Shown here piece by piece: positions 45,031-52,990 of a stretch of 64,000 nucleotides of DNA. Position numbers and translations under genes: made by a program. Under the pieces are notes generated by a model. That model was given only the letters and a program-made list of their open reading frames with translations, was not told the DNA's origin and searched no databases. The stretch spans positions 186,001 through 250,000 of the forward strand of contig CAWCEN010000004.1 in the NCBI GenBank assembly GCA_963794605.1, in the 5' to 3' direction. Within the stretch, counting starts at the first letter, position 1. The number at the start of each line of letters is the position of its first letter. This DNA comes from VAXT01 sp963794605 (GTDB lineage: Bacteria; Actinomycetota; Thermoleophilia; Gaiellales; Gaiellaceae).

Positions 45031-46086
45031 TTGCACCCGTCTCCGTGGCTGATTCCGGTCGGGGCGGCGCTCATCTACACCGCGAGCCTGAGCGTGATCC
45101 TCGTCCAGGAGTGGAACGAGCCGAATCTGCTCGTCGTCGCCGCCTTTGCACCCTCGTTGCTCGCCGGTCTAGTGATCAAACGCTTCTCCGCGCTCCTGCT
45201 CCCGCTTGCCGTGATCGCACTTTCGCGGCTGTGGGTCCCGCTCATCGACGAAGACCCGATCTTCGCGATGATGGGCGGATTCCTGATCGGAGTCGTGCTC
45301 GGTCGCGCGTCCGACACCGCACGGCCGGCCACGCAGACGAGGCCGACGCAAGCCGATGCGCGCGCCCATCGCTCGCCCGCGGTCAAACGGCTGGTCAAGC
45401 GAGTCGTTACCCGAGAGGGCATCGACGCGGTGCTCGACCACGTTCGGTTCCGCATCGACACGTTCCCGCACGGCGTCTACCAACCCGTCGGCTCACTTCC
45501 GCGCGTGCGCGCGACCCGGGGCGTAGGCTCCGAATCGCGCTGGGAGGCGATCCTGACGGTCGTGCACGAACAGGCGGTCGAGACCGCCGTCGACATCGGC
45601 GCGTGTGAGGGCTACTTCTCGATCAAGCTCGGAGAGGCAGGGATCCCGACGATCGCACTCGAGGGCGATCCTGGGGCATCCCGCACCGCAACGTTCGCCG
45701 TTCGTCGGAGCGGGCTCGACGACGTCGGTGTGCTCGCGCTTGCGTTGAGCCCGAACAACGTTCTCGCCGTTCCGGCTTCGGACTGCACGCTCTGCCTTTC
45801 CGTCTGGCACCACTTCGTGCGCGCGTACGGCGTGAGCGGGGCGACCGAGATGCTGCAGACGATCTGGGAACGGACCGGCAAGGTGCTCTTCTTCGACACA
45901 GGCGAGAATGAGATGACACCCGACTACGGGCTCCCGGAGATGACGCCGGACGCCCGCTCGTGGCTCAGCGCCTATCTCGCCGAGACGTGCGAGGGCTCGC
46001 GGATCGAGCATCTCGGAACGCACGCGGCGTTCGACCCCTCGGGTCGGCCCGTCGAGCGGAACCTGCTCGCGGTCATCCGCGTCTGA
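45031..46086 (+). CDS. Methyltransferase-like protein with N-terminal membrane segments
   Basis: About 351 residues. Residues 1-95 hold three hydrophobic segments (LIPVGAALIYTASLSVILV, LLVVAAFAPSLLAGLVI, FAMMGGFLIGVVLG); the rest is a class I methyltransferase-like domain with AVDIGACEGYFSIKLGEAG (motif I), IALEGDP, and WHHFVRAYG. Only TTG at 45031 provides a start in the expected place. Target unknown; FkbM-like sugar or glycan methylation is a guess. Confidence 0.7.
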   Translation: MHPSPWLIPVGAALIYTASLSVILVQEWNEPNLLVVAAFAPSLLAGLVIKRFSALLLPLAVIALSRLWVPLIDEDPIFAMMGGFLIGVVLGRASDTARPATQTRPTQADARAHRSPAVKRLVKRVVTREGIDAVLDHVRFRIDTFPHGVYQPVGSLPRVRATRGVGSESRWEAILTVVHEQAVETAVDIGACEGYFSIKLGEAGIPTIALEGDPGASRTATFAVRRSGLDDVGVLALALSPNNVLAVPASDCTLCLSVWHHFVRAYGVSGATEMLQTIWERTGKVLFFDTGENEMTPDYGLPEMTPDARSWLSAYLAETCEGSRIEHLGTHAAFDPSGRPVERNLLAVIRV

Positions 46087-46447
46087 GCAGCACGGCGAGA
46101 ATCGTTCCCGCAGCAACGAGCTGAGCCCACGCCGGGATGCCGCCTTCGCGGTGCCAGCCGCGGAACCGGTGGCTCGGGAAGAGCTCGCGCTCGCTGAGGC
46201 GCGGCAGGACGTGCTCGAGGTCGGGCGCGGAGGCTGCCAGCGCTCCGATCGTGACGGGGCTCAAGGGGCCATGTCTGACCAGGAGTGCCGTCGCGCAGGC
46301 GACGCCGCTTCCGATCTCGAAGGCGCGCGACGGGATGTCCCGGTGCGGGATCGCGTCCCCGAGCGCGTGCAGGACCGGCCCGAGCGCGAGGGCGGCGGCC
46401 CGGGAGCGCGTAAGTGCGCCGACGGCGCCGCCCGTCGCGACGTGCAA
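46073..46447 (-). CDS. DUF457-like membrane-bound hydrolase-type protein
   Basis: 124 residues, MHVATGGAVGALTRSRAAALALGPVLHALGDAIPHRDIP with the H...GD..PH metal-like pattern of membrane-bound metal-dependent hydrolases, then two more hydrophobic segments and a C-terminal membrane segment ending VLLRRG. TTG start fits the family N-terminus. Overlaps the methyltransferase gene by 14 bases at 3' ends. Confidence 0.6.
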   Translation of the reverse strand: MHVATGGAVGALTRSRAAALALGPVLHALGDAIPHRDIPSRAFEIGSGVACATALLVRHGPLSPVTIGALAASAPDLEHVLPRLSERELFPSHRFRGWHREGGIPAWAQLVAAGTILAVLLRRG

Positions 46448-46455
46448 TGAGACGA

Positions 46456-46635
46456 TCAAGAGCGCAGAGGCGCGTCCTCGAGGCGCGGCGCGGGATGGCC
46501 GTTCTCCACACGCAGCCGCTCGATGAGCTCGGAGGCGGCCCCGCGGGACTCCGGGAACTCCTCTCCCATTCGCTCGCACAGCGCAGCTGCGAGCGCATAC
46601 ACCTGCCGAACCGTGGGCTTGCCGGCCTTCTGCAC
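46456..46635 (-). CDS. Conserved 59-residue small protein
   Basis: MQKAGKPTVRQVYALAAALCERMGEEFPESRGAASELIERLR, a pattern I know as a short conserved actinobacterial protein of unknown role. GTG start; the frame upstream has no family-like sequence. Charged and helical, no membrane segment. Confidence 0.6.
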   Translation of the reverse strand: MQKAGKPTVRQVYALAAALCERMGEEFPESRGAASELIERLRVENGHPAPRLEDAPLRS

Positions 46636-46671
46636 CGTGACTATCAAAGCAGCGGAAGGCGCCGGGCGTGT

Positions 46672-46791
46672 GCCAAGGCTGCGCCAACAGTCGCGCTCGT
46701 CTTGCTCCAGTACGACCGCCACTTCGAGGCAATCGTGCGCGCGACCGGCCAGCCCGCACAATGGCTGGCCGAGCGCGGCAGCCTCGACTGA
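46672..46791 (+). pseudogene. C-terminal remnant of a PIN-domain (VapC-like) protein
   Basis: AKAAPTVALVLLQYDRHFEAIVRATGQPAQWLAERGSLD followed by TGA. The 'D.HF..I...TGQP..W....GS' ending is characteristic of VapC-type PIN toxins. Nothing PIN-like precedes it, so only the last third remains; no antitoxin is seen. Confidence 0.45.
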
Positions 46792-46803
46792 GTTCGTCAC
46801 ACT

Positions 46804-47772
46804 TTGCTCGTGGGGAGACTTGAAGGGGCACGCGAGTGGCTGCAGTCCCATCGTTGGGCGGTGATCGCGATCCAGGTGGCTGCGCTCGCGATCCTGCTCG
46901 CCTTCTTCTGGTGGGCGTTCCGCGACGCCTGGCACGAGGCGAAGCCGTTGTTGCGCGAGGCGGACCTGCGAGACGTCTTCGCCTCGATGGTGATCCTGGC
47001 CACGTATTACCTGCTGTTCACCGTCGCCTGGCAACGGATGCTCGCGGCCTGGGGGCTCCAGGTCCCGTACCTGGTCGCGCTCCAGGCGGAGATGGCCTCG
47101 ATCCTTGCGAAGTACGTGCCGGGGACGGTGTGGATTCCGGCTGCGCGGATTGCGGCGCTGCGGCGGTTCGGAATCCACGCGACGCCGCTCGTGCTCGCCT
47201 CGATGCTGCTCGAGGCGGGGCTTTCGGGGCTCGCGGGCGTGCTCGTGTTCTTCGTCAGCCTGATCTCGGTCGGGTTCAGCTCGGCGCCCGTGCTGCCGCT
47301 CTTGCTGCTCGCGGTGATTGCGGCGGTCGGGCTGCACCCGCGGATCTTCACGCCGGCGATTCGGCGGCTCCTGCGCCCGTTCGGGGGCGGCGACCTGCCG
47401 CCTCTTCCCTACTCGACGCTCGTCGGCCTGCTGGGCTACTACTGCCTGACGTGGCTCGTCGGCGGTGCGGCGTTGTTCTTCCTGATGCGCTCGCTCGGCG
47501 CCAGCCCATCCGCCACCGACATTCCGTACCTGGGCGGGGTCGCGGCGGTGTCGGCGATCGTCGCGTTTCTCTCGCTGATCACGCCGTCGGGCCTCGGCGT
47601 GCGCGAGGCGACGATGTACGGGTTGCTGCTCGCGATCACGACGAAGGGTGTCGCGCTCGGGGTGACCGTCTTGAACCGCTTGACCATTACGGTCGTCGAG
47701 GGACTTCTGCTGCTCGCTGGTGCGCTCGCCTGGCGATTCCTACCGCGGCCAACGCCCAAAACCGACCCCTAG
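46804..47772 (+). CDS. Flippase-like membrane protein (LPG synthase TM / UPF0104 type)
   Basis: 322 residues, eight or more membrane segments. PYLVALQAEMASILAKYVPGTVWIPAARIAAL is the conserved region with the K/P/G pocket, and LITPSGLGVREATMYGLLL the late motif; both are diagnostic of aspartyl-glycosyl-lipid flippase-like proteins. TTG start. A perfect stem-loop follows at 47814-47841. Confidence 0.82.
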   Translation: MLVGRLEGAREWLQSHRWAVIAIQVAALAILLAFFWWAFRDAWHEAKPLLREADLRDVFASMVILATYYLLFTVAWQRMLAAWGLQVPYLVALQAEMASILAKYVPGTVWIPAARIAALRRFGIHATPLVLASMLLEAGLSGLAGVLVFFVSLISVGFSSAPVLPLLLLAVIAAVGLHPRIFTPAIRRLLRPFGGGDLPPLPYSTLVGLLGYYCLTWLVGGAALFFLMRSLGASPSATDIPYLGGVAAVSAIVAFLSLITPSGLGVREATMYGLLLAITTKGVALGVTVLNRLTITVVEGLLLLAGALAWRFLPRPTPKTDP

Positions 47773-47813
47773 CCACCGGACGCGAAGGTTCGGGCCGCTT
47801 GCGGCGTCCCCAT

Positions 47814-47841
47814 AAATTTGCCCGCTGAGGCGGGCAAATTT
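47814..47841. terminator. Perfect 12-bp stem-loop between convergent genes
   Basis: AAATTTGCCCGC and GCGGGCAAATTT around loop TGAG. It lies between the flippase gene and the leftward gene, and its symmetric A/T flanks suit a bidirectional terminator, though the T tract is only three long. Confidence 0.6.
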
Positions 47842-47934
47842 GGACCATAAAAATTCGCCGAGCCGGTTGCGCTTTCGTCCACTCAACCGTCTGACTTTGG
47901 GCTTGCGCCTACAGTCCTGCGGTTCAGTTTCGAT

Positions 47935-48282
47935 CTACTTGCGCTCCGTGCTCGGCGCAAGCGGCAACCTATAGGCGTCGAGGGATCTCGTGCAAGACCC
48001 TATGCCAAGAAACTTCTCGCTCTTTGCGAGATCGCGAAAATCGCAGCCGACGAACTTGTCGCAAAGAGCGAAGATCAGCTCTCGTCGTCGGTGCCGGATC
48101 TGCGCTCTGAGGAACCACAAGGCCCCGCCGACGGCGGCGATTCCGGCCGCGACCGCTCGCTTGTCCGGCACGTGCGAGTCGTCGGAGCGGGCCGCGGTCT
48201 TCGCCTTGCGCTTTGCCATCCGCTTCGTGGCCGTCCACACGGCCCAGCCCAGGAGCGCGTTGCGCCTGTTCACGAGTCCCAT
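47935..48282 (-). CDS. Small basic membrane-associated protein
   Basis: 115 residues. MGLVNRRNALLGWAVWTATKRMAKRKAK then AVAAGIAAVGGALWFL, the usual short actinobacterial protein with one membrane helix. Relatives end soon after this helix; here 48 more residues follow (RRRELIFALCDKFVGC...), and this extra stretch includes a 12-bp inverted repeat, so the native stop may have been lost. Confidence 0.55.
   Translation of the reverse strand: MGLVNRRNALLGWAVWTATKRMAKRKAKTAARSDDSHVPDKRAVAAGIAAVGGALWFLRAQIRHRRRELIFALCDKFVGCDFRDLAKSEKFLGIGSCTRSLDAYRLPLAPSTERK
48018..48070. repeat. 12-bp perfect inverted repeat inside the 3' extension
   Basis: CGCTCTTTGCGA (48018-48029) and TCGCAAAGAGCG (48059-48070), 29 bases apart, within sequence that is out of character for the surrounding gene. 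Confidence 0.6.
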
Positions 48283-48311
48283 GGCGCGAGCGTACCCGAC
48301 CGGGATTGCGT

Positions 48312-48542
48312 TCACACCCGCGCGTCCGGGTCGAAGGACTGCAGCGAGCGGGGCAGCGAGACGTCGGCAAGAGCGCGCAAGGCCGCTTGCTGAGCGCGCT
48401 GGCGGGTGTCCAGCCACTGGCACGGTCCGCAGCTCTGGAGGTGCGCGCGCAGCGCGTGTCGGCCGAGCTCGTCGACGAGCCCGTCGAGGTCGTGCGAGAT
48501 CGAACGCTCCGCCTCGCGGCACGTGAGGACGCGTTGCATCAC
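48312..48542 (-). CDS. Anti-sigma-factor-like zinc-finger protein
   Basis: 76 residues with RAHLQSCGPCQ, the HxxxCxxC zinc motif of ZAS-type anti-sigma factors, after a conserved CREAERSISHDLDG helix. It lacks a membrane segment. The next gene upstream on the same strand is an ECF sigma factor that already carries a similar finger, so this looks like a free copy of that domain. Confidence 0.7.
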   Translation of the reverse strand: MMQRVLTCREAERSISHDLDGLVDELGRHALRAHLQSCGPCQWLDTRQRAQQAALRALADVSLPRSLQSFDPDARV

Positions 48543-48578
48543 GACTGCTTGGATGCCGGCGAGGCCGGGCTCTTGCGG

Positions 48579-49853
48579 CTAGGGGAGTGGCGGCGGCGGC
48601 GGAAGTGGCGGCGGCGGCGGAAGCGGAGGCAGCGGAGGCACCGGAGGGAGCTCGACGGGAGGCGGCGGAAGCTCGAGCGGCGGGGGCAGCTGCGGGAGGT
48701 GGACCTCCACCTCGGGAAGCTGGACGCCTGGTACCTGCACCGGCACCCGCACGCGGATAGGCGGATGTCCCGCTGCGGGCTCCTGGGCGCCGCTGCTCGA
48801 TCCGCCTGGGCTGGCCTCCACCGGGAGAGTCTGCGGCTGGCCGCGCTCCGGCGCGCGTCTCCCGTTCCGCGAGCGGGACCTGCTCGAAGCGGACTTGCGG
48901 ACGTGCCGTTTGCTCGCGGCGCTGCGGTGCGGCCGACGTGCGGCCCGGGTTGTGGCAACGGCGGATGAAGGCTCTGACCGAGCGGCCGCGGCTTTGGCCG
49001 TCGAAGTGCTCTCGTCCGTCGCCCGTGCCTTGACAGGTTCGTGGCCGATGCCCGTGACGACGAGCCCGGCTGCGAGCACGGTCGCGACCTTGACGCCGAG
49101 CCCGACTCCGCCGGCCGCAACGCCGCCGGTCGCTCCGCCTCCGAAGAACGACGCGAGCGAGGCGGGGATCGGGACAGCGCCGAGGTGCTCGAGTGCGGCC
49201 CGCTGGGCGCGTTGACGGCGCTCGAGGGTCGCGCAGTCCTTGCATTCGCGGAGGTGGGCTCGAAGGGCTCCGCGTTCCGCGGTCGAGAGCTTGCGCTTCT
49301 CCAGACGGGACAGCGTCTGCTCCGCCTCGTGGCACGTGAGCCCACCCTCGAGTTGCTCGCGGAGTGCGCGGCGGGCGCGGAAGATCAGCGTCTCGACGGC
49401 GCCGACTGTGACGTCGAGGACCTGGGCGATCTCGGCGTAGGAGCGGCCTTCGAGCTCGCGCATGACGAGCGCGGCGCGCTGGTTGAGGGCGAGGAAGCCG
49501 AGGGCGCGGCGGATCTCGGTCGCGGTCGGGACGTCGGCGCTCTCGGTCGTGGCGGCGGCGAGCGTGTCGTCGAACTCGACCTCGCGCGGGCGGCGCGACG
49601 AGTCGCGGAAGCGCTGCCGGCAGACGTTGTGGGCGATCTTGATCAGCCAGTTGTGCGGCGTGTGCGGGCGCTCGCCGCGCTGGAAGGCGCGATAGGCGTT
49701 GAGGAAGGTGGTCTGGGTGACGTCCTCGGCGTCGGCCTCGTTGTGGAGTACGGCGAGGACGTAGCGGTAGACGGTGTGGACGTGTTCGCGGTAGAGCCGC
49801 TCGAAGGAACGGTCTGCGGCGCGACGGCGTGCGGCGAGGAACGGGGCCACCAC
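48579..49853 (-). CDS. ECF sigma factor fused to zinc-finger, membrane segment and proline-rich tail
   Basis: About 424 residues. Region 2: ERLYREHVHTVYRYVLAVLHNEADAEDVTQTTFLNAYRAF; region 4: LEGRSYAEIAQVLDVTVGAVETLIFRARR. Directly after comes LTCHEAEQTLSRLEKRK... with LRAHLRECKDC, an anti-sigma HxxxCxxC finger, then a hydrophobic segment (VKVATVLAAGLVVTG), an Arg/Ser-rich linker and a tail of PP and LPP repeats. So sigma, inhibitor-like and membrane parts are one polypeptide. GTG start chosen by the family N-terminus; exact start uncertain. Confidence 0.82.
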   Translation of the reverse strand: MVAPFLAARRRAADRSFERLYREHVHTVYRYVLAVLHNEADAEDVTQTTFLNAYRAFQRGERPHTPHNWLIKIAHNVCRQRFRDSSRRPREVEFDDTLAAATTESADVPTATEIRRALGFLALNQRAALVMRELEGRSYAEIAQVLDVTVGAVETLIFRARRALREQLEGGLTCHEAEQTLSRLEKRKLSTAERGALRAHLRECKDCATLERRQRAQRAALEHLGAVPIPASLASFFGGGATGGVAAGGVGLGVKVATVLAAGLVVTGIGHEPVKARATDESTSTAKAAAARSEPSSAVATTRAARRPHRSAASKRHVRKSASSRSRSRNGRRAPERGQPQTLPVEASPGGSSSGAQEPAAGHPPIRVRVPVQVPGVQLPEVEVHLPQLPPPLELPPPPVELPPVPPLPPLPPPPPLPPPPPLP

Positions 49854-50120
49854 CGGCCGGATGCCGTTCGTGCGCTGTTCTTGCGGTTTGCTCCAGGCCA
49901 CAGTGTCTGGGGTAGCGAACCCCGCGCTACGAGAGCGCAACGCGTGGGCCGTCCTGCGATTTCTTTCCCATTTTGCACAGCTCCGTAACTCGTTCCAAGG
50001 TAGGGTCGAAGCCGGGTGGCGGGTGGAGCCTCTCATCCCCTCCCAGGGTGGGGACGTGGGGGTTCATCTGTGCGGAGTCTGCGAGTGGTGTGGGCTGACG
50101 CGGCTTGAGGTCGAGGCGGC

Positions 50121-51527
50121 TCAGGTCGTTGCCGCGGCGCGCCGTTTTGGCGGCAGGTGGATCGCCCGCCCGAGCGCGACGAGGCCCGCTTCCTTGACCG
50201 CCTCGGACAGCGTCGGGTGCGCCGCCATCCCGTCGGCGACCGTCTCCACCGTCGCCTCCGCGTCGAGCGCCACGACTCCCGCCTCGATCAGGTCGGTCAC
50301 GTGCGGCCCGACCATCACGATCCCGAGCAGCTCGCCGTACCGCGTCTCGTGGATCGACTTGACCCAGCCGACGGTCTCGTTCTGCATCACGGCCCGCGCG
50401 TTCGCGACCCACGGGAACATCCCGGTTGCCACGTCGTCGCCGTACTGCTCACGCGCCTCGGCCTCGGTCAGCCCGACGCCCGCGATCTCGGGATCCGTGT
50501 AGATCGGCCGCGGCACCCCGCGGTTGTCGACGACGGCGTCGTGGCCCATCGCGTTCTCGGCCGCGACCTCGCCCTCGCGGAACGCGGTGTGCGCCAGCTG
50601 CCAGTACCCGGCGCAGTCGCCGACCGCGTAGATGTGCGAGACGGTCGTCCGCCGATGCTCGTCGGCCGCGATCCCCTTCCGCCGATCCAGCTCGACGCCG
50701 ATCTCCTCGAGCCCGAGCCCCTCGACGAGCGGCCCGCGCCCGACCGCGACGAGCATCAGATCCGCCTCGACGGTCTCGCCGTCGCCGAAATGCACGCGCA
50801 GCCCGTCAAACGTCTCCTCGACTTTCGTGCACTGCTTCTCGAGGTGGAGCGTGATCCCGCGCCGGCCGAACTGCTTCGCGAGTTCCTTCGCCGCGTCGTC
50901 GTCCTCGGCCGGGATCAGCTTCGGCAGCATCTCGATGATCGTCACCTCGGAGCCGAACCGGTTGAAGATCGACGCGAACTCGCAGCCGATGATCCCGCCG
51001 CCGAGAACGACGAGCCGGCGCGGCACCTCCGTCTGCCCGAGCAGACCCTCGGAATCGACGCAGCGCGCCGAATCGAGCCCTTCGATCGGCGGCCGCAGCG
51101 GGAACGATCCGGTGGCGACGACCGCGTTCTTGAAGGTCAAATCCTCCCCGCCCTCGACCGCGATCGTGTTCGCGTCCTTGAAGCGGCCCGTGCCCTTGAC
51201 CCACTCCACGCCGTTCGCCTTGAAGAGGCTCGCGACGCCGTTGACCATCTGCTTGACGACGCCCGCCTTCCACTCGTTGGCCGTCGCGAAGTCGAGCTGG
51301 GGCGCGCCGACCTGGACGCCGAGCTTGGCGAACGTGTGCTCGGCCTCCTTGATCGCGAACGCAGTCTGCACCCAGGCCTTGGTCGGAATGCAGCCGATGC
51401 GCAGGCAGGTGCCGCCGAGCTCCGGCTCCTTCTCGATGCAGGCCGTCTTCGCACCCAGCTGTGCGGCGCGAATCGCGGCCGTGTAGCCGCCCGGGCCCCC
51501 TCCGAGAACCGCCACGTCGCAGTCCAT
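50121..51527 (-). CDS. lpdA: Dihydrolipoyl dehydrogenase (E3)
   Basis: FAD-dependent E3 of 2-oxo-acid dehydrogenase complexes, 468 residues. VLGGGPGGYTAA (FAD loop), GGTCLRIGCIPTK with the redox CxxxxC disulfide, second nucleotide loop VVLGGGIIGCEFAS, and C-terminal HPTLSE with the proton-relay His-Glu. The E1 and E2 genes lie 1.5-5 kb upstream on the same strand, separated by two acetyltransferases and a VOC gene, so it is likely the E3 of that complex. Confidence 0.95.
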   Translation of the reverse strand: MDCDVAVLGGGPGGYTAAIRAAQLGAKTACIEKEPELGGTCLRIGCIPTKAWVQTAFAIKEAEHTFAKLGVQVGAPQLDFATANEWKAGVVKQMVNGVASLFKANGVEWVKGTGRFKDANTIAVEGGEDLTFKNAVVATGSFPLRPPIEGLDSARCVDSEGLLGQTEVPRRLVVLGGGIIGCEFASIFNRFGSEVTIIEMLPKLIPAEDDDAAKELAKQFGRRGITLHLEKQCTKVEETFDGLRVHFGDGETVEADLMLVAVGRGPLVEGLGLEEIGVELDRRKGIAADEHRRTTVSHIYAVGDCAGYWQLAHTAFREGEVAAENAMGHDAVVDNRGVPRPIYTDPEIAGVGLTEAEAREQYGDDVATGMFPWVANARAVMQNETVGWVKSIHETRYGELLGIVMVGPHVTDLIEAGVVALDAEATVETVADGMAAHPTLSEAVKEAGLVALGRAIHLPPKRRAAATT

Positions 51528-51569
51528 GCGCTCGATCCTATCGATCGAGCCGTAGCCCGAGCCGCTCGG

Positions 51570-52031
51570 CTAGAAGGTTGCGCGCATCGTCCACGCGCCG
51601 TCGCGCTCGTCGACCTTCTCGAAGCCATAGCGCTCGTACAGATGCACAGCCGGGCTGTCCGACGCGACGCTGAGGCTGATCGCCTGGTAGCCCTCGGCAC
51701 GGGCGCGGGCGAGGAGCGCGTCCATCAACTCGCCGCCGAAGCCGTGGCCGCGCCGGCTGGGGACGACCGCGATCGCGAGTTCCGGCGTCTGCTCGTCGAC
51801 GAAGCCGTATCCCGGGGCCGACTGCTTGAACAACCGGTACCACGCCGCACCGACCGGAAAGCCCTCGTCGAGCGCGATGACCGCCGCGTCGCCCGGACGG
51901 CCCCAATTCTCGACGTAGCGCATCGGGTGCAGCCCGCTCTCGTCCTCGTGCCCGCTCGCGCGCCAGTAGTAGGCGTGCCGCAGCATGTCGCGGAGGAAGC
52001 GGGCGTCCTGCGGCGTGCCCGGCCGGATCAT
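51570..52031 (-). CDS. GNAT family acetyltransferase
   Basis: 153 residues, MIRPGTPQDARFLRDMLRHAYYWRASG, LAIAVVPSRRGHGFGGELMDALL (acetyl-CoA loop) and SPAVHLYERYGFEKV. The ATG is 27 bases from the start of the divergent acetyltransferase, so the pair share a promoter region. Confidence 0.87.
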   Translation of the reverse strand: MIRPGTPQDARFLRDMLRHAYYWRASGHEDESGLHPMRYVENWGRPGDAAVIALDEGFPVGAAWYRLFKQSAPGYGFVDEQTPELAIAVVPSRRGHGFGGELMDALLARARAEGYQAISLSVASDSPAVHLYERYGFEKVDERDGAWTMRATF

Positions 52032-52058
52032 GGGCGTGAGTCTATGTAGTGTCGAATC

Positions 52059-52568
52059 GTGTCGAGCCCGGTGACGATCCGGCCGTTCGAGGAGCAGGAC
52101 ACGCCCGCGTGCCGCGGGCTCTGGGCCGAGCTGACGCGGTCCCACCGCGCGCTCTACGACGATGCGTCGATCGGTGGCGACGACCCGAGCTCGGGGTTCG
52201 ACGCCTACCTCGGCGAGTTCACCGAGGGCCGGAAATGGGTGGCGGAACGCGGCGGCTCGGTGATCGGCTTCGTCGGGTTGATCCTCCGAGGGAAGCAGGG
52301 CGAGATCGAGCCGGTCGTCGTCTCCTTCGACGCGCGCGGGCAGGGGATCGGCCGCTCATTGGTCGAAACGGCCGTCGAGGCGGCTCGCGCAGAGGGCGTC
52401 GACCAGCTCAAGGCGAGCCCGGTCGCGCGGAACTCCCACGCGATCGACTTCTTCCACTCGCTCGGGTTCACGGCCCTCGGTCATGTCGACCTGCTGATGG
52501 ATTTCCGCCATCCGGATGCGTACTGGCAACCGGGCGAACGCCTCGCCGGGCGCGAGTTCGACTTCTAG
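52059..52568 (+). CDS. GNAT family acetyltransferase
   Basis: 169 residues, VTIRPFEEQDTPACRGLWAELTRSHRALYDD, PVVVSFDARGQGIGRSLVETAV, then ARNSHAIDFFHSLGF. GTG start. Its stop TAG interlocks with the stop of the convergent VOC gene in the palindrome CTAG. Confidence 0.87.
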   Translation: MSSPVTIRPFEEQDTPACRGLWAELTRSHRALYDDASIGGDDPSSGFDAYLGEFTEGRKWVAERGGSVIGFVGLILRGKQGEIEPVVVSFDARGQGIGRSLVETAVEAARAEGVDQLKASPVARNSHAIDFFHSLGFTALGHVDLLMDFRHPDAYWQPGERLAGREFDF

Positions 52569-52894
52569 TCCTCGCGCAGTTCCTGGACGAGCTGTAGGCG
52601 GTTCCCGTCGGGGTCGTACACGTCGAGGATGCGAACCTCGTCGTGCAGTTCGAGAACGGTGCCGATCTCGACCTGCTGGTCGCGCAGGTGGTCGGCCTCG
52701 GCCATGACGTTGACGACGTCGATGCTCGCGACCGGCCCGTCGATGAACGGCTCACCTTGGGCGAGTACGATCTCCATCCCGTCGCGCTCGAGCTCGACCC
52801 AGTCGTCTTCCGCGTTGGTCTCGGTGAAGCCCAGCTTGCCGATATAGAACGCGCGCGCCGTGTCGAGATCGGTGACCCGGTACCAGATTCGCAT
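52565..52894 (-). CDS. VOC (glyoxalase-like) protein
   Basis: 109 residues, MRIWYRVTDLDTARAFYIGKLGFTETNAEDDWVEL and VRILDVYDPDGNRLQLVQEL, a complete VOC module. GAGGGAG precedes the ATG. Its stop is interlocked with the convergent acetyltransferase stop. Confidence 0.85.
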   Translation of the reverse strand: MRIWYRVTDLDTARAFYIGKLGFTETNAEDDWVELERDGMEIVLAQGEPFIDGPVASIDVVNVMAEADHLRDQQVEIGTVLELHDEVRILDVYDPDGNRLQLVQELRED

Positions 52895-52969
52895 TGGTCC
52901 GGCTCCCTCAGAATGACGCATCAGTCGCGAGGCGGACACGTACGGTTCGCGCCGCTGAGCGGCGCTCAC

Positions 52970-52990
52970 TTTTTCGGCTTTGCCGAAAAA
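52970..52990. repeat. Stem-loop between VOC and E2 genes
   Basis: TTTTTCGGC TTT GCCGAAAAA, nine base pairs, placed right after the E2 stop. The T tract is on the wrong side for a classical terminator of E2, but it may still end transcription. Confidence 0.5.
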
